Below are positions 32,252-43,534 of a DNA stretch of 64,000 bases, piece by piece; the first letter of the stretch is position 1, and every line of letters starts with the position of its first letter. Where the stretch lies: assembly GCA_951640165.1 (NCBI GenBank), contig OX621244.1, positions 12,914,001 to 12,978,000 of the forward strand. Direction: 5' to 3'. The DNA comes from Pseudoips prasinana. Lineage: Eukaryota > Arthropoda > Insecta > Lepidoptera > Nolidae. Under the pieces are notes generated by a model. The model saw nothing but the letters and a program-made list of their open reading frames with translations. It was not told the origin of the DNA and did no database searches. Made by a program: the position numbers and the translations under genes.

Positions 32252-32670
32252 ATTCAACCTGGACTAGCATGACAACAACTACGCTCTCTACAGCGTTTGA
32301 CAAATGAAATCACTTATAATCTTAGACTGGTGTAGCAAAATACACGAGTCTTAGGCTGAGATCTATAGAGCGTACTTAGACTTTGCTCAGACTTTACTTA
32401 GACAGAAGTTAATGCATGTAACGAAATTACAGTTGGTGTTTTGACTTTGCCTGTCTTAGCTTATGCTAAGCATAATCTTAACGTCAAAAAGTCTATAAAT
32501 ACCAAATCAAAGTATAAGCTTAACATACACTTAGCAAAGTTTTACGTAAGTAAAGTTTGAGCAAAGTCTAAGTACGCTCTATAGATCTCAGCCTTAGTCT
32601 ACGAGCACGGTGATTGGTTGAACGCTGTAGAGCGGTATGCGTTTTCGTCATCATACTAGCTTGCCTGAAC
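32252..32670. mobile_element. Older inverted-repeat element enclosing a MITE
   Basis: Outside the MITE at 32354 the flanks are imperfect inverted repeats: TTCAACCTGGACTAGCATGA, CTCTCTACAGCGTTTGAC on the left against the reverse complement of AACGCTGTAGAGCGGTATGC, TACTAGCTTGCCTGAA on the right. This implies an earlier DNA element into which the MITE inserted. Boundaries approximate. Confidence 0.5.
32354..32593 (+). mobile_element. 240-bp PIF/Harbinger-like MITE, copy 1
   Basis: Inverted ends of about 45 bases start GGCTGAGATCTATAGAGCGT. TTA flanks both sides (32351-32353, 32594-32596), as expected of PIF/Harbinger insertion. A second copy of exactly 240 bases, opposite orientation, lies at 59881-60120; they differ at roughly ten positions by eye. 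Confidence 0.85.
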
Positions 32671-33055
32671 GTTATTATAAACCAAATCTCTTCTGTGCGT
32701 TTGCCATATAAACCTACGGGCTGCAGATTATTGGATCACCCCGTTTTATAAGACGCACCTCAGGGCATCACAAGGTTTTGAATCGACTTACAAAGAACAA
32801 AACTACAAAGTTTTTGGATCAATAGATCTTTGTGTACGTAGATACTTACACTCAGTCTAACTACTATATACATTGTGTAAATGGCGTGACGAAATATAGC
32901 CATATCATACTTATGTGTGTACATACATTCCTGCCGAGTAGCTCCTCAATGCTATAATTAAAGCATTGCTATCAACAGCTGCAGCCATCGTAGATAATGA
33001 GCGACTGAGAGCTTATAATTGAAATTAATTACTGTTTTACTCTATTTAGATACGC

Positions 33056-33178
33056 ACACACGGCTACATATCAAGCTATACATTTCCAGTATAAGCTGAT
33101 CTCGCGTTGTATAGGATTTCCATACAATTACAGGTCAGCTTATATTGGAAATGTATAGCTTGATATGTAGCCGTGTGT
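33056..33178. mobile_element. 123-bp near-perfect palindrome (hairpin MITE)
   Basis: The arms ACACACGGCTACATATCAAG... and the complement ending CCGTGTGT match over about 44 bases with a single mismatch (CAGTATAAG versus CAATATAAG), and weaker pairing continues to the centre. No coding capacity. Confidence 0.8.
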
Positions 33179-33341
33179 ACATACGTCTATAAATGTTAAC
33201 ATAATCCTAGACCAAATTACCACGCATTTGTTCAATTCAATTCAATTCTATATTCACAAAACAGGGTTAGTAAACTTATGTACCTAATTACAATTTAATC
33301 ATTATTCCTTCACTTGGGGCGCTCAGTGCTACATATTTATT

Positions 33342-33536
33342 ACTAGCTGTGCCCCGCGGTTTTACCCGCGTTAAACTTTATAAATTATAGCCTGTGTGTT
33401 AATCCAGGGTGTCAGCTAATTTAATACCAAATTTTATTAAAATCGCTTCAGCCGTTTAGACATGAAGTAACAAACATACACACTCACACAGTCACACACT
33501 CAAAAACTTTCGCCTTTTAAAATTAGTGTGATTATA
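33342..33536 (+). repeat. Repeat B copy 6, fullest copy
   Basis: ACTAGCTGTGCCCCGCGGTT, TTACCCGCGTTAAACTTTAT, GTTAATCCAGGGTGTCAGCT, CACTCACACAGTCACACACT and ACTTTCGCCTTTTAAAATTA. Confidence 0.8.
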
Positions 33537-34185
33537 GATATTTTTCGTATATTATTTTGGTTTGGTCACTTTTTCCAATGTGCTGATGATGTTTCTTTGA
33601 CAAGAATTTTCATACTTTAGCCCTCTAATATAAAGAGCATTATTTGATTACATTTTGTATTTTTATAACACTTTAGCGGATCGCTCGAGCATAGGATGAG
33701 CATTGCGGTATTTAGGTACTAATACCTTAAAAGTTCAGTGAACTTTTTAGCTAAAATATGTATGATTGTTTTTCATCGTTCATTATCCGAGTTGCACTAA
33801 CCCAGATTTTCATCATACATAATAAACAAATTTTGTTCAAATTGTAATATCGACTTGCTCACCTCGAATAGCCTTTGAATACTGTGACACTATACCTAGT
33901 AGTAGTAGTATATATTGGAATCGCTGGCTAAGAATATAACCACGAATGAGACACTCCAACCGTCGCGCTCCAGACAGATCGAATCTTTGCGTAATGCACA
34001 CAGAACAATAGTCGCACAAATCGTCGCGTTACCACCCTTTGGCGCGAGTGACTTAGTTGGCAATCTTATCTACTTGATGTCTAGAGTTCTCGCTCGTTTC
34101 TATATTCCGGTGAAGCAGTGAAATCCACTAAGCTAACTGTGAACGTCATTTGAATATTATATCAAAATGAATTCAGTAATTACGA
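33537..34185. other. Spacer, no gene seen
   Basis: A higher-GC block at 33950-34110 is open in both directions for about 60 residues but shows no family signature. Confidence 0.5.
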
Positions 34186-34445
34186 AGGGCCAGTTGGCGT
34201 AGTTGGCAAATGCTTGCCTTTTACGCCACAGGTCGTGGGTTCAATTCCCACCCAGGACAGATATTTGTATGCATGAAAATATCTTTTGGTCTATGTCTGG
34301 GTGTACTTATCTATATAAGTATCAATTTACAAAAGAAAATAAATACCTAGTAATCAGTTATCTGATTTCTATAGAACAAACTCTGCTTGATTTGGGATCA
34401 GATAGCCGTGTGTGAATAATGTTCCAGGATATTAATTAATATTAA
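34186..34445 (+). mobile_element. SINE-A copy 5
   Basis: GGGCCAGTTGGCGTAGTTGG, GGTCGTGGGTTCAATTCCCA, CTGGGTGTACTTATCTATAT, AATCAGTTATCTGATTTCTA, TGATTTGGGATCAGATAGCC and an AATATT-rich end. Near full length. Confidence 0.85.
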
Positions 34446-36540
34446 ACTACTTAGATTGACAGATCGCGACAGTAATCGCCCTCAGTTGTGTTGGCGTTTG
34501 CTCGCCATATGTGTAGCTTCTTCTTTAAAAAGTACAATTGTTAGAGACAAATCCGATGCCAAACAGAGATAATGGTTTTCTTACTATACTCAAAGTATAG
34601 TGCTAACGGTTTTATGGTGACGATGATCTTCTATATAGGTTCTCTATATACGGTCTAAGATATTTATTTCTCAAAACAGAATACAATTCACTTATTATTG
34701 AGAAATACAAGTATTGTGGAACGGACACTAAAATTAGGTGGTTAGTAAAGATAACTAAGGGTAGTTTTATTTCCATTACGACTAGCCAATTGTGATTTTT
34801 CGAAGTACCCATCCTTCCTATATAAATTCCATTATTTTAAAAATAGAATGCTATTGTATTGGCAAGGGCTATGTAGCTGCTCAGCCATTATAGCAGCAAA
34901 GTACGAATTTGTTGGGCAAAAGTATAAACATCTACATAATTCTTTAAGTAATTTTTAATTCAGTTTTTCATCCAAGTGAATCAAAAGGTGTAATAGGCAA
35001 CAAAATAGCACCATATTAAATTTTGATGCTTGCCGTAGGTTGAAAGATGTATCCTACATAATACTGTTGAATGCTGAGGGAAGCTCAGATCTGCGACGTT
35101 ACGATAAAGCGCTTAGTTGCTGCGGCGTCGAAGTCGACTGACGAGTGAACTGCAGGAATCTGTTGGTATCTAACATAAGATGTGAGCGGAAAGGAATAAT
35201 CTCCTTCTCCAAATTCACAATTAGTTATCCGTCATCCTCATTGCAAGAGTCGTGATTTTCGTCATGATACTCTTCTGCAAAACAAAAAAAATAACAAAAA
35301 GGTCATCAGCAAATCCCGGCCTGTGATGGAAAAATGTTTATTACAATTTAAAAAAGAAATTAAACTATTTAAAATCCTTCGTTGCCTTTCATTTTCTTGT
35401 ACAACATGGGAAAATGAGTTCAATTCTTAAAAGTAAATAATTTTATTCCGGCAAACATGTTTTTAAAACTGTCTCACAGAGTATGGCTGCGTCGGTCTTT
35501 TGTGCCGTTGGGGAAATATTTATGTTTCCATTCGTGCAGTTATTATTACATTGTAATTGTCAGAAGCGTCATGATTTCACTGTATTAAAATATGTATTAT
35601 TTGCATACATAATATTATCCTCAATAATCACAATATAAATCAATAGTATGTATGGTATGTTGATTTATAAATCAATGAAGGAATCAATTCTTCATAGTAA
35701 TGGCAACACTTTTTTGTCTGTCATATTGAACTGATTGTATTTTGATTTACATTCGTGTTTGGGCTTGCTTGACTTGCATCGCGAATGTTTTTTTGGCTTT
35801 GTTTCTGGATTCTGTTTCGACTTCCCGACTGACCCTCGCTTTTTTGGACTTTGGATCTACGCATCACGATTTACCTTTGCTATTCGCACCTCGGACCTTT
35901 TATTTTGTCCTATGCAACTATGGCTGCGGTTATTTTTTAGATGTGTGAACTTACCACAGTTGTCATAAACATCTCTATATACATGTTTAGTTATTTATGT
36001 ATAGAAAGTATTATAATTGTTACAAAGAATTTTCAAAATTCGTTCCATGCTCTAATTCAATATTGAAATCTTGTTCACCTTATACGTCTTATATTACATA
36101 ACTCGTTGTTGTGTTTTATGTGTGTAATGTTTTACATAAAAATAAATATACAGAGCGATAGAATATTCCTCTTCATAATACATATTGTTTTATTAATGTC
36201 CATTCCAGGCCATGTTGGTATGGGCCGGTTGCCGATCTCCTTTCTGTTATTACAATAATAACGCTTCTTAATTTTGACTACAGTAGCCAATCTTAACGCA
36301 GACTAGCTAGCTATGCAGGTCATACTACATATAGTGTATAATTATATGTACATGAAAAGTACGCTGAAAGTGTCTTAAATGTTATTACATAATTTGTAAC
36401 ATAATTATAATATGATCCAATAGAAACTGTCTTTAGATCTTTGCAAGGAGTGTTTTGCGGTAGGATATGTATGTAAACGAAGGGTTTTAATTGATGTCAA
36501 ATTGTACATTTATAATCTGATTAATATGTGATACACATTT
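34446..36540. other. Spacer, no gene seen
   Basis: No repeat with a second copy. The stretch 35735-35968 is open in two frames, Phe/Leu-rich and pyrimidine-rich, more like a low-complexity or LTR-like block than a gene. Confidence 0.5.
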
Positions 36541-37229
36541 CTCAAACCATCATAATGATAAATATCAGCCCAGCGGGGTTAAAACTACTGGCCCTAAAAT
36601 AATGGTTTTAGGGATCTAATTCCACTAATTAGTGCGCTGAGCACCATAGCCCTCTATGAATTTTATCTAAGGGTTAAAAGTTGGATGGCCCACAAATTTT
36701 AAATTCATCAATTGCGTTTTAATGCAAAGCTATAGTCACACAAAACCTATACACCAACCCCCTCACCTCCTTCATTAGGAACCGCTAAGGCCACAATCCC
36801 TAATGTGCAACTCAGTTGGTGCTTTTATTTGGTAGACGTCTTGAGCCCCTGCGCGCTTCGATTGCCTGGTGAAATCGTCTACAATAACTAGACTAATTAT
36901 ATAGGTATGTAAAGAGATAATATATGAAAACGTCACTCCAGCGCATGATCAATAATATAAAATTTATTGATACAATAAATTTTATTTTAACGTCCATCAG
37001 CTTTCAATATGACAAACAATTGTTACCAAGATTTTCATTCATAAAAGCAGTCAAATCGCTACGGCTCATTACTTATGGCATCCACCAATAAACGCTTTGC
37101 CTCCAGCTTTGTTGGCTCGTTACGTCTGAGTAAGGGAATAAAGTTTCTTTGACGAATTTGCATTGACAATACATATGATCGTTTCTAAAGGCTATTAATA
37201 AACGACACCGGCTACCATTAAATTTACTT
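36541..37229. other. Unassigned sequence
   Basis: Contains CCCTAAAATAATGGTTTTAG (small hairpin near 36594) and a palindromic AATAAAATTTATTG region near 36955. No gene. Confidence 0.45.
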
Positions 37230-37318
37230 CTATCGGTACCTATCAATACATATGCTTTTATGACAATGGCTATGAACGGGTTAGTTTTAATTGTATTGGA
37301 ATTGCGATCTTTTTAAAT

Positions 37319-37620
37319 GTGCATCAAAGATCTTATGACCCAATCAATTTATACTCATCAATTATAATTTTCATATCAAATATACTTATTGCACATAAAG
37401 TTTACCAGGACGAACTGTTATATCCCTATTTCCGTTGTTTACTGCTGAGTTGCAAGTATTGGTTTGTTGGTCTTGAGTTGGAAGTTTGGCCTGCACAGTC
37501 GCCCGACTTCAATCCTATCGAGCATGCCTGCGATATGATGCAATGAAAATCTTTGAGAGATTTTCCGCCAAATTTGACGACGGAACACCACTTTTAATAG
37601 ATTTTCTTAAATTTTTTTAA
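37319..37620 (+). pseudogene. Tc1/mariner transposase C-terminal fossil
   Basis: The 3' end of the frame reads LEVWPAQSPDFNPIEHACD (37470-37530 region), the Tc1-type DDE motif around the third catalytic acid (WP-x-SPD-x-NPIE), and after one in-frame TGA continues KSLRDFPPNLTTEHH. Only this end is convincing; upstream residues are not clearly transposase. The third acidic residue (E of NPIE) is present, the first two are not seen. Inactive remnant. Confidence 0.7.
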
Positions 37621-37813
37621 AAAACAATAGTTTTATAAGAGGAAATTAAGTTTTTTATAACACCAATTTACTACAGTGATTAAAAAAAATTCAATTTTAT
37701 TTAAAGCAAATAATAACACACAAAGTTTTATACTTTTTATTAGAGAACTTTAAATAACCTTCATTATTTAATTTATTAATAATAAAATGTCTGGTTTGAA
37801 GAAAGTTATCCTT

Positions 37814-37897
37814 CCGATTAGATTCCATCACATACTGGGCTGGCAAGGGGTAGACCAGTGTGTGTGACGGAATCCATTGATCTAATAGAAATACATA
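37814..37897. repeat. Imperfect inverted repeat
   Basis: GATTAGATTCCATCACATAC followed by CCAGTGTGTGTGACGGAATC and GATCTAATAG forms a stem of about 22 bases around a GGGCTGGCAAGGGGTAG loop. Confidence 0.5.
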
Positions 37898-38213
37898 TTG
37901 GAAAATGAGCTTCCAATGAGGAAATACCTATAAAAACGATGCTTTACTGCTTGTGTTCACTTGAATTGAAATCTGTTAGAATTTCTGGAAAGTTCATTGC
38001 AATCTGAAAACTTGTTTGAGCTTTGTACCTAATAATGTGTCGTTTAGTTTAGTTGTTAATTTCAAGATTGTATAAATTCGAGTCCCCAGAACCACGGTGC
38101 GGAAGCGGAGCGGTTTACGCACATGGGGTGGGATTCCTCGTGATCGTGGTTTCGATTCCCACCAATATTAATAGAATTCATTTTAAAAATGTCTGAACAA
38201 CATATTTCACTTA

Positions 38214-38945
38214 GGCCCACTTGCGCCACCCCAGGTTAAATGAATTAACTCAGAGTTAGTGGCTAATATGGGGTTAAATTACAATTACATCTTGCACCAC
38301 CAAGAGTTAGGAACTAACCTTGGGTTATTTTATTAAAATTTGAACCCAGCTATTTTGGTGGGTTAAATCACTAACTCCGGATTAGGAATGTCAAATTTAT
38401 TACGTTTGAGAGGTTATGTTGGGTTGCAGAAGTGAATGTCAGAGATTTTAAAACAGTTTTGTGTCCTAAACAATTATGAGTGATTATTTATTGTCTGATG
38501 ATGATGAAGAAATCGTCGAAAATAATATTAGCTCGGACTTTTATAAAAGAAGAGTTGCAGAAAGGTCGATCATGTCAACCTTGCCATGACAATATTTGAA
38601 GGACTCGAAATTGACAAATTGGTTTCAAACACAAACGATCAAATTGAAATGTCTTTGAAAAAACTTGACACATGAGACAGCCATATACAAAGTTTTCTAG
38701 TGACAAAAAGAGGTGTATAAATATTTCACTCATTGTTCACTCATTCATATTTGGTTGGATTACATAACGGAACAAAACCTCTTTAATGATACCAACGTAA
38801 AATAGAAAAACACGGAGTTAGTTGCCTCGGTGTTATTTTTCATTGGCGCAACAGAATATTGGGTTAAAATTTTAAAGAATTACTCGAAGTTACTTAACTC
38901 GTGTTAGTTTATTTTAGCCTAGCTTTTAGTGCAAGTGCAAGGCCC
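38214..38945 (+). mobile_element. PIF/Harbinger-type element, internally deleted
   Basis: 732 bases bounded by TTA duplications (38211-38213, 38946-38948). Ends GGCCCACTTGCGCCACC and, reversed, GGGCCTTGCACTTGCACTA, followed on both sides by AACTC/GAGTTA-rich subterminal sequence (AACTCAGAGTTAGTGG; AACTCGTGTTAG). TTA duplications and a GGGCCACTTGCACC-like terminus are those of insect Harbinger elements. Holds a small acidic frame but no transposase core. Confidence 0.75.
38476..38589 (+). pseudogene. Possible N-terminal remnant of a Harbinger protein
   Basis: ATG followed by 37 codons (begins MSDYLLSDDDEEIVEN) and a TGA. The acidic start and position inside a PIF/Harbinger element suggest the remnant of an element gene. 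No catalytic residues remain. The assignment rests mainly on context. Confidence 0.35.
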
Positions 38946-40420
38946 TTAATAGCTTATTTAATGAGAAATCATATTTTCTTGGTTACAAATTTAAAAGATT
39001 ATTTTAAAAGACACGTTTTATATGTCGCTGGTGTTTGTCAGTAACTAGTAATTACATAAATCTTAATTGTGAGTTATGGTGTATAATATAGAGTACTTTA
39101 CTTTAGGCTTACTTAGCATGGTACTGATAATCGGCACACATGGTACTGTTAAAAATCTTAAGCGAACAGGACTTGGAGGCTATAATAACTTACCGTATTT
39201 CTGAAGGCGCTAAAGCACTTAATAACTTGTAACAACATTGATGTCAAGTATTTTTTGATATAGTTTAGTAGGTCATACTGAATTTTTTGTTACTTAATAT
39301 CTACATGGTAAGCAATAAAATATCTTATCAGTATTTAAATATTTTGGTGTTCGAAGTCGAAGGTCGAAGAGTTTTCCTATGAATTGTTTGTCAACAATGT
39401 TATTAGTTAGAATAAGATTATTTATTATTATATTTATTAGATTACTCTTATACTATCTAACGATTGTAATGACGTACTTAATCTTTAATTTAAATTATTT
39501 GCAGTCAGTCTAAACGCTGAAGCACAATTAGCCAGTGTTCTGTAACGGTGCATAAAAAGAATTTTACAATAATTATATAGTAATTGCTTAAACGCTAAAA
39601 CAGCAATAATATACCAAAAACCAAGTTTATACATAACAATTATGGCATGATTGTCTTCCATTTATTTCGAGTTCATACTCGTATAATCTTGTTAAACCAC
39701 GTACAGACAATTTATCTGCAATTAAATCAAAAAGTGTACTTGCATTTTCGTTTTAAAATTACAACTCTCGTTACATTCCGTCTAATTAAACATCGTAAAA
39801 AGGAAATATAAATTCACTTTTTATTTAATACCTATTAAAATTACGTTGTTCTAGAACAATTTTCGCTAAAGCAATTAAGGTTGCAATTAAAACGCGTCGT
39901 TTCAGTTGTTCGGGAATCCGGGGAATGTCGGTTGGTTGGAATTTGTCAGCCGACTATTGTGAACTGGCCTTAACTGACCTCAGCTTAAGTTTCAATTAAT
40001 GGAACAATCTTATTTGCTCTTTGAGTCTCTCACAATCACGATTATTCGACGTCTATATTTTTAAGGGTTATTCTGCACCCGTGAACTCACGGCTTTTGCG
40101 TTTAGTAATTATTATGTTTATTATTTGTAATTATAATTCTTCTTATCGTGTCAATGGCAAGAATTATATTTTATCTTCCCAAAATTGGGCAATGCTGATC
40201 GCTTTGGCTGAAGCGTCATACAAGTCCTGAAGGGAACAAGAGACTGGACAAGAGGGACAATCAGATATAATTATAATGAATAATTACTATTAACCTAATG
40301 AAGTAAAGTAAGTACATATATTAAGTATAACCTTATTGCACCTGTCTCGATATCTGTGCACCACCCAATGGGTGACTGATGCAAGATGCCTTCGGCATTG
40401 GGTCTAAACATTTTGCTAAC
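38946..40420. other. AT-rich spacer, no gene seen
   Basis: No recognised repeat or gene. Confidence 0.55.
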
Positions 40421-40432
40421 TATTTTAAATAA

Positions 40433-40476
40433 ATTCGGTTGATGACTATTTTAAATAAATTAGTCATCAACCGAAT
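40433..40476. repeat. 16-bp perfect hairpin
   Basis: ATTCGGTTGATGACTA, loop TTTTAAATAAAT, TAGTCATCAACCGAAT. The loop sequence TATTTTAAATAAATT also occurs directly upstream (40421), suggesting a local duplication and inversion. Confidence 0.8.
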
Positions 40477-40519
40477 GAGCTGCCTCTTATCTTCGCGTAT
40501 TAAGGTAAAGCGACAGTCC

Positions 40520-40720
40520 GCTTTTAGAGACATTTACTAAAGCGGACCCACTCATGCATATATCTGTCAGTAAGCGCCATGAGTCGAGGTTGGAAGCCTC
40601 TAGGGGATGCCCTGTGGCACGGATTTCTTAGAAAGTAGTTTTGAATTGCTCGATGGCTTAAATCCTTAGTCGCCTCCATTGACGGGAGAACCAGTATAAA
40701 CCTCATAGACTAGCTGTAAA
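40520..40720. repeat. Dispersed repeat related to 53110-53280
   Basis: GCGCCATGAGTCGAGGTTGG, GGGGATGCCCTGTGGCACGG, GCTCGATGGCTTAAATCCTT parallel CCCAGAGTCGAGGTTCGAAC, GGGGTGCCCTCCGGCGCGGG, GCTAGACGGCTTGAGCCCTC at 53120-53210. Confidence 0.6.
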
Positions 40721-41004
40721 TGCCTTACTTTAAATCGCCTTTGCTCAGTATGTATCTCACAGTATACGTTTTTGAAGTTACTATATAATCCTTTTCAGAT
40801 TAAACGCGGGGCCATGCCTTTAATTAAGGTGCCTTTAACCCTTTGATAAAGGATCATGAACACAGACTGTATTGGTATATTTCTTGATTTCGCGAATCAC
40901 GAGTCGGTAAGACACGCTATTACGCACGTTATATGTATATATAAAAAGTTGGAGAATTATAGATTCTTTACTTTTAAAATTACAGTATTGCTTTTTATTA
41001 TAAT

Positions 41005-41060
41005 TATATTCAGGGACATTATTCACAAACCACCATCTGATACCAAATCAAACAGTTTTA
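41005..41060 (-). mobile_element. SINE-A 3' fragment
   Basis: TTCAGGGACATTATTCACAA followed by CCATCTGATACCAAATCAAA is the reversed 3' end of SINE-A. Confidence 0.6.
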
Positions 41061-41636
41061 GTTTTTTTTTAATACGTCATAAATCGTAAACCGCAATTTA
41101 CATTTCATTTAATCAACTGAAATACTTGCTACTACGGAACCCTTCATGGGCGAGTCCGACTCGCACTTGGCCGTATTTTTATATATCAATATGTGTTGTT
41201 GGCACAGTATTTGCTTGCAAGTAGACTTTCAGAATTATGTAGTTAAGTTATATGGATACAATGCAACTGTGTAGGCAACGTGCATTTCTTGCAAAATATA
41301 TGTAGGCAAAAAGCATATTGCAGGCATACCCTACATAAACATATATTTAATGGACACACATAGAACACCTTTCGTGAGTGGAACTAATAATATTTATTCT
41401 GTGTGAGGATTGAACCTAAAATATGAGATCGATTATTGGGCTTTCGATTTCAAATTGCGAAGTTATAAAAAGTGCACTTTTTGTTTGCCCACTTATTGGC
41501 TGCATTGGGAGATTTAATTCGAAATGTATATTATTTGTGTGTAGCTTTTTCTGGTGATATCTTTGATAGATGACAAGATAACTTACTCTGACACAAATGT
41601 CACCACAGAAAAAAGAACCTAAATAAAACTTTGTTT

Positions 41637-41908
41637 AAAAAACCGACTTCAAAACTAAAAAGTATAAAAAAAACAACTTAATACAGATTTAATTTAATAT
41701 ATCTCTTATGCGAACCTATTACCTTTAATATTAATGAAATACTATATTTTTTATGTGCTACCTATTGGTAGATTTGAAGTCGGGGCCAAGATCTAGGCAA
41801 AATAAAAGAATTACGTAAATCGAATCATAAATGTCCGAGTAATCGGTGTACATACATAAAAAATTCCAATAAACTTGAGAACCTCCTCCTTTTAAAGTCG
41901 GTTAAAGA
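41637..41908. mobile_element. MITE-like element, AACCGACTTC ends
   Basis: Left AAAAACCGACTTCAAAACTA and, reversed, CTTTAACCGACTTTAAAAGG. Related ends occur at 22393 (TTAACCGACTTCAAAAGGAG) and near 47165-47200 (TCTTTTGATGTCGGTTATC). Interior non-coding. Confidence 0.6.
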
Positions 41909-43138
41909 TGCATCAGAATCGAAAGCAAAAAGATACTAGGTACATTAAATTTACCAAGAATTTCATTTAATTGTGTTGTCCTTTGTATTAAGTAAGGTTC
42001 AAGATTCAAGATGTAAGAAACTTCCGACACTAAAGTATGAAGTTATCTGCCTGTTTTGCTTTGGCTGCTAAGTTTGTTTCCTACTAAAATGCCCTACTAC
42101 GAAACCTTTTAAACAATGGACTCAAGTTTTCCTACGAGATCGAATCAAAAATGCTGAGATCGGGAGGCGAACCAAAGTAACCATAGTTCTGTAATGCGGC
42201 TAGCTACCAGGATTATACCTACTAGCGACTTGACTAGCAACAGAGTTCGATTAAGTGTCAGATACTATTAGATTTCCACCTACCTGTTACTATAGGATAT
42301 TCTTCTGACGATATTTTTCTAAGAACCGGAGCTGATGGCCTAAAGTGTTTTCAGAGGCACAGAGCGTAGTTTTTGACAAACCGAAATCAAAAACAATGCA
42401 CACTCAAAACCACAGGGTTCAATGCGCCCTAACTGAGGCACCCAAGCTACTGTAATTTGAGTAAACTAAAATTAATTTCCATAATAACAAATTTTAACTA
42501 ATCCATTTCAATTGTGGATTCTTAGATATTTTTACAACTGTTGTCTTATACGAATACAAGTAAGAGCAGACGCATAACGTATCCCCGAAACACGGAAACA
42601 CTCAGAAAATAACTCACTTATCCGGTTATTTACCTCGTATAGACTGCTTAACCTCGCCAAGTGAGTAATTTCAAATTACTTTCGAGTTGGGAAAATAGTA
42701 GTAGCTTACGCCTACTTGCCAGACACACAATTACACTTGCACTTGGAATGCGCAACTATCAAAGACTTGTCGCTGACTCGTGAGAAAATACCTCGCCCAT
42801 TCAGAAGCCAACACAACATAAAAGAGAATATCAAAATAGAGCTGTCTCCCATTCCACCACGAATGCACTGCATTTATTTATAAGAAAAACTTGCAAATTC
42901 GCTCTCTTCATTCGAGTAATGTCTACATTTTCCGTTTAGCTCTGATTTGCCGAGACATAAGTGTTTTATCTTACCCGTCTGCGACGTCAGATTTGATTTA
43001 ATTTTGAGCTTAGTCGCTTCGTTACATGTTAGTGTTTACTTACAAATAAAACACAGTTAACGTCTGTTTAGATTGAATATAAAATTTTATACGTCATTTT
43101 GACTGCAAATAAACATTATGAAGTATTATTATCATCAT
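41909..43138. other. Spacer, no gene seen
   Basis: No gene or repeat with a second copy in the window. Confidence 0.5.
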
Positions 43139-43215
43139 TATATTAATATGATCATCAGCTGTCAGACGTCCACTGGTGCATATAGGCCACACCCAAAGAT
43201 CTACAAGTATCTTTA
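43139..43215 (-). mobile_element. RTE-like 3' end fragment
   Basis: ATGATCATCAGCTGTCAGAC followed by GTCCACTGGTGCATATAGGC and ACCCAAAGATCT: degraded reversed RTE-like tail. Confidence 0.5.
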
Positions 43216-43221
43216 AGATCG

Positions 43222-43515
43222 GTAGGGCATAGCGTTCGTTCGCTCAAAGAGCAGCCCGACTGGGGAAGTACCTCCACCTTACAGAAGACATTCCTTAATA
43301 ATAACATTAATCATTTCAATGTTGTGTTTCCGAGTATTTGTAAGGTTGCCAGAGCTCATTAGGGTGGGGGGAAGGGTCAGCAACACTTGTTTGCTGACTT
43401 TTAAAGGCCGGCAACGCACCCGCGCCACCTCTGGTGTTGCGAGTGTCCATGGGCGGCGGTGATTACTTACCATCAGGTGACCCACTTGCTCGTTTGACGC
43501 CCTCTGATATAAAAA
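43222..43515 (-). repeat. AAACGAGCAAGTGGGTCACC repeat, copy 3
   Basis: Minus-strand copy collinear with 21037-21340: GGTAGGGCATAGCGTTCGTT, GACTGGGGAAGTACCTCCAC, GGGGAAGGGTCAGCAACACT, GTGTCCATGGGCGGCGGTGA, GACCCACTTGCTCGTTTG. Confidence 0.8.
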
Positions 43516-43534
43516 AAAATCTACACAATTTTTG

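Noticed and set aside
35735..35968. Two overlapping open frames, Phe/Leu-rich
   Set aside because: Pyrimidine-rich composition keeps several frames open; no motif or splice context.
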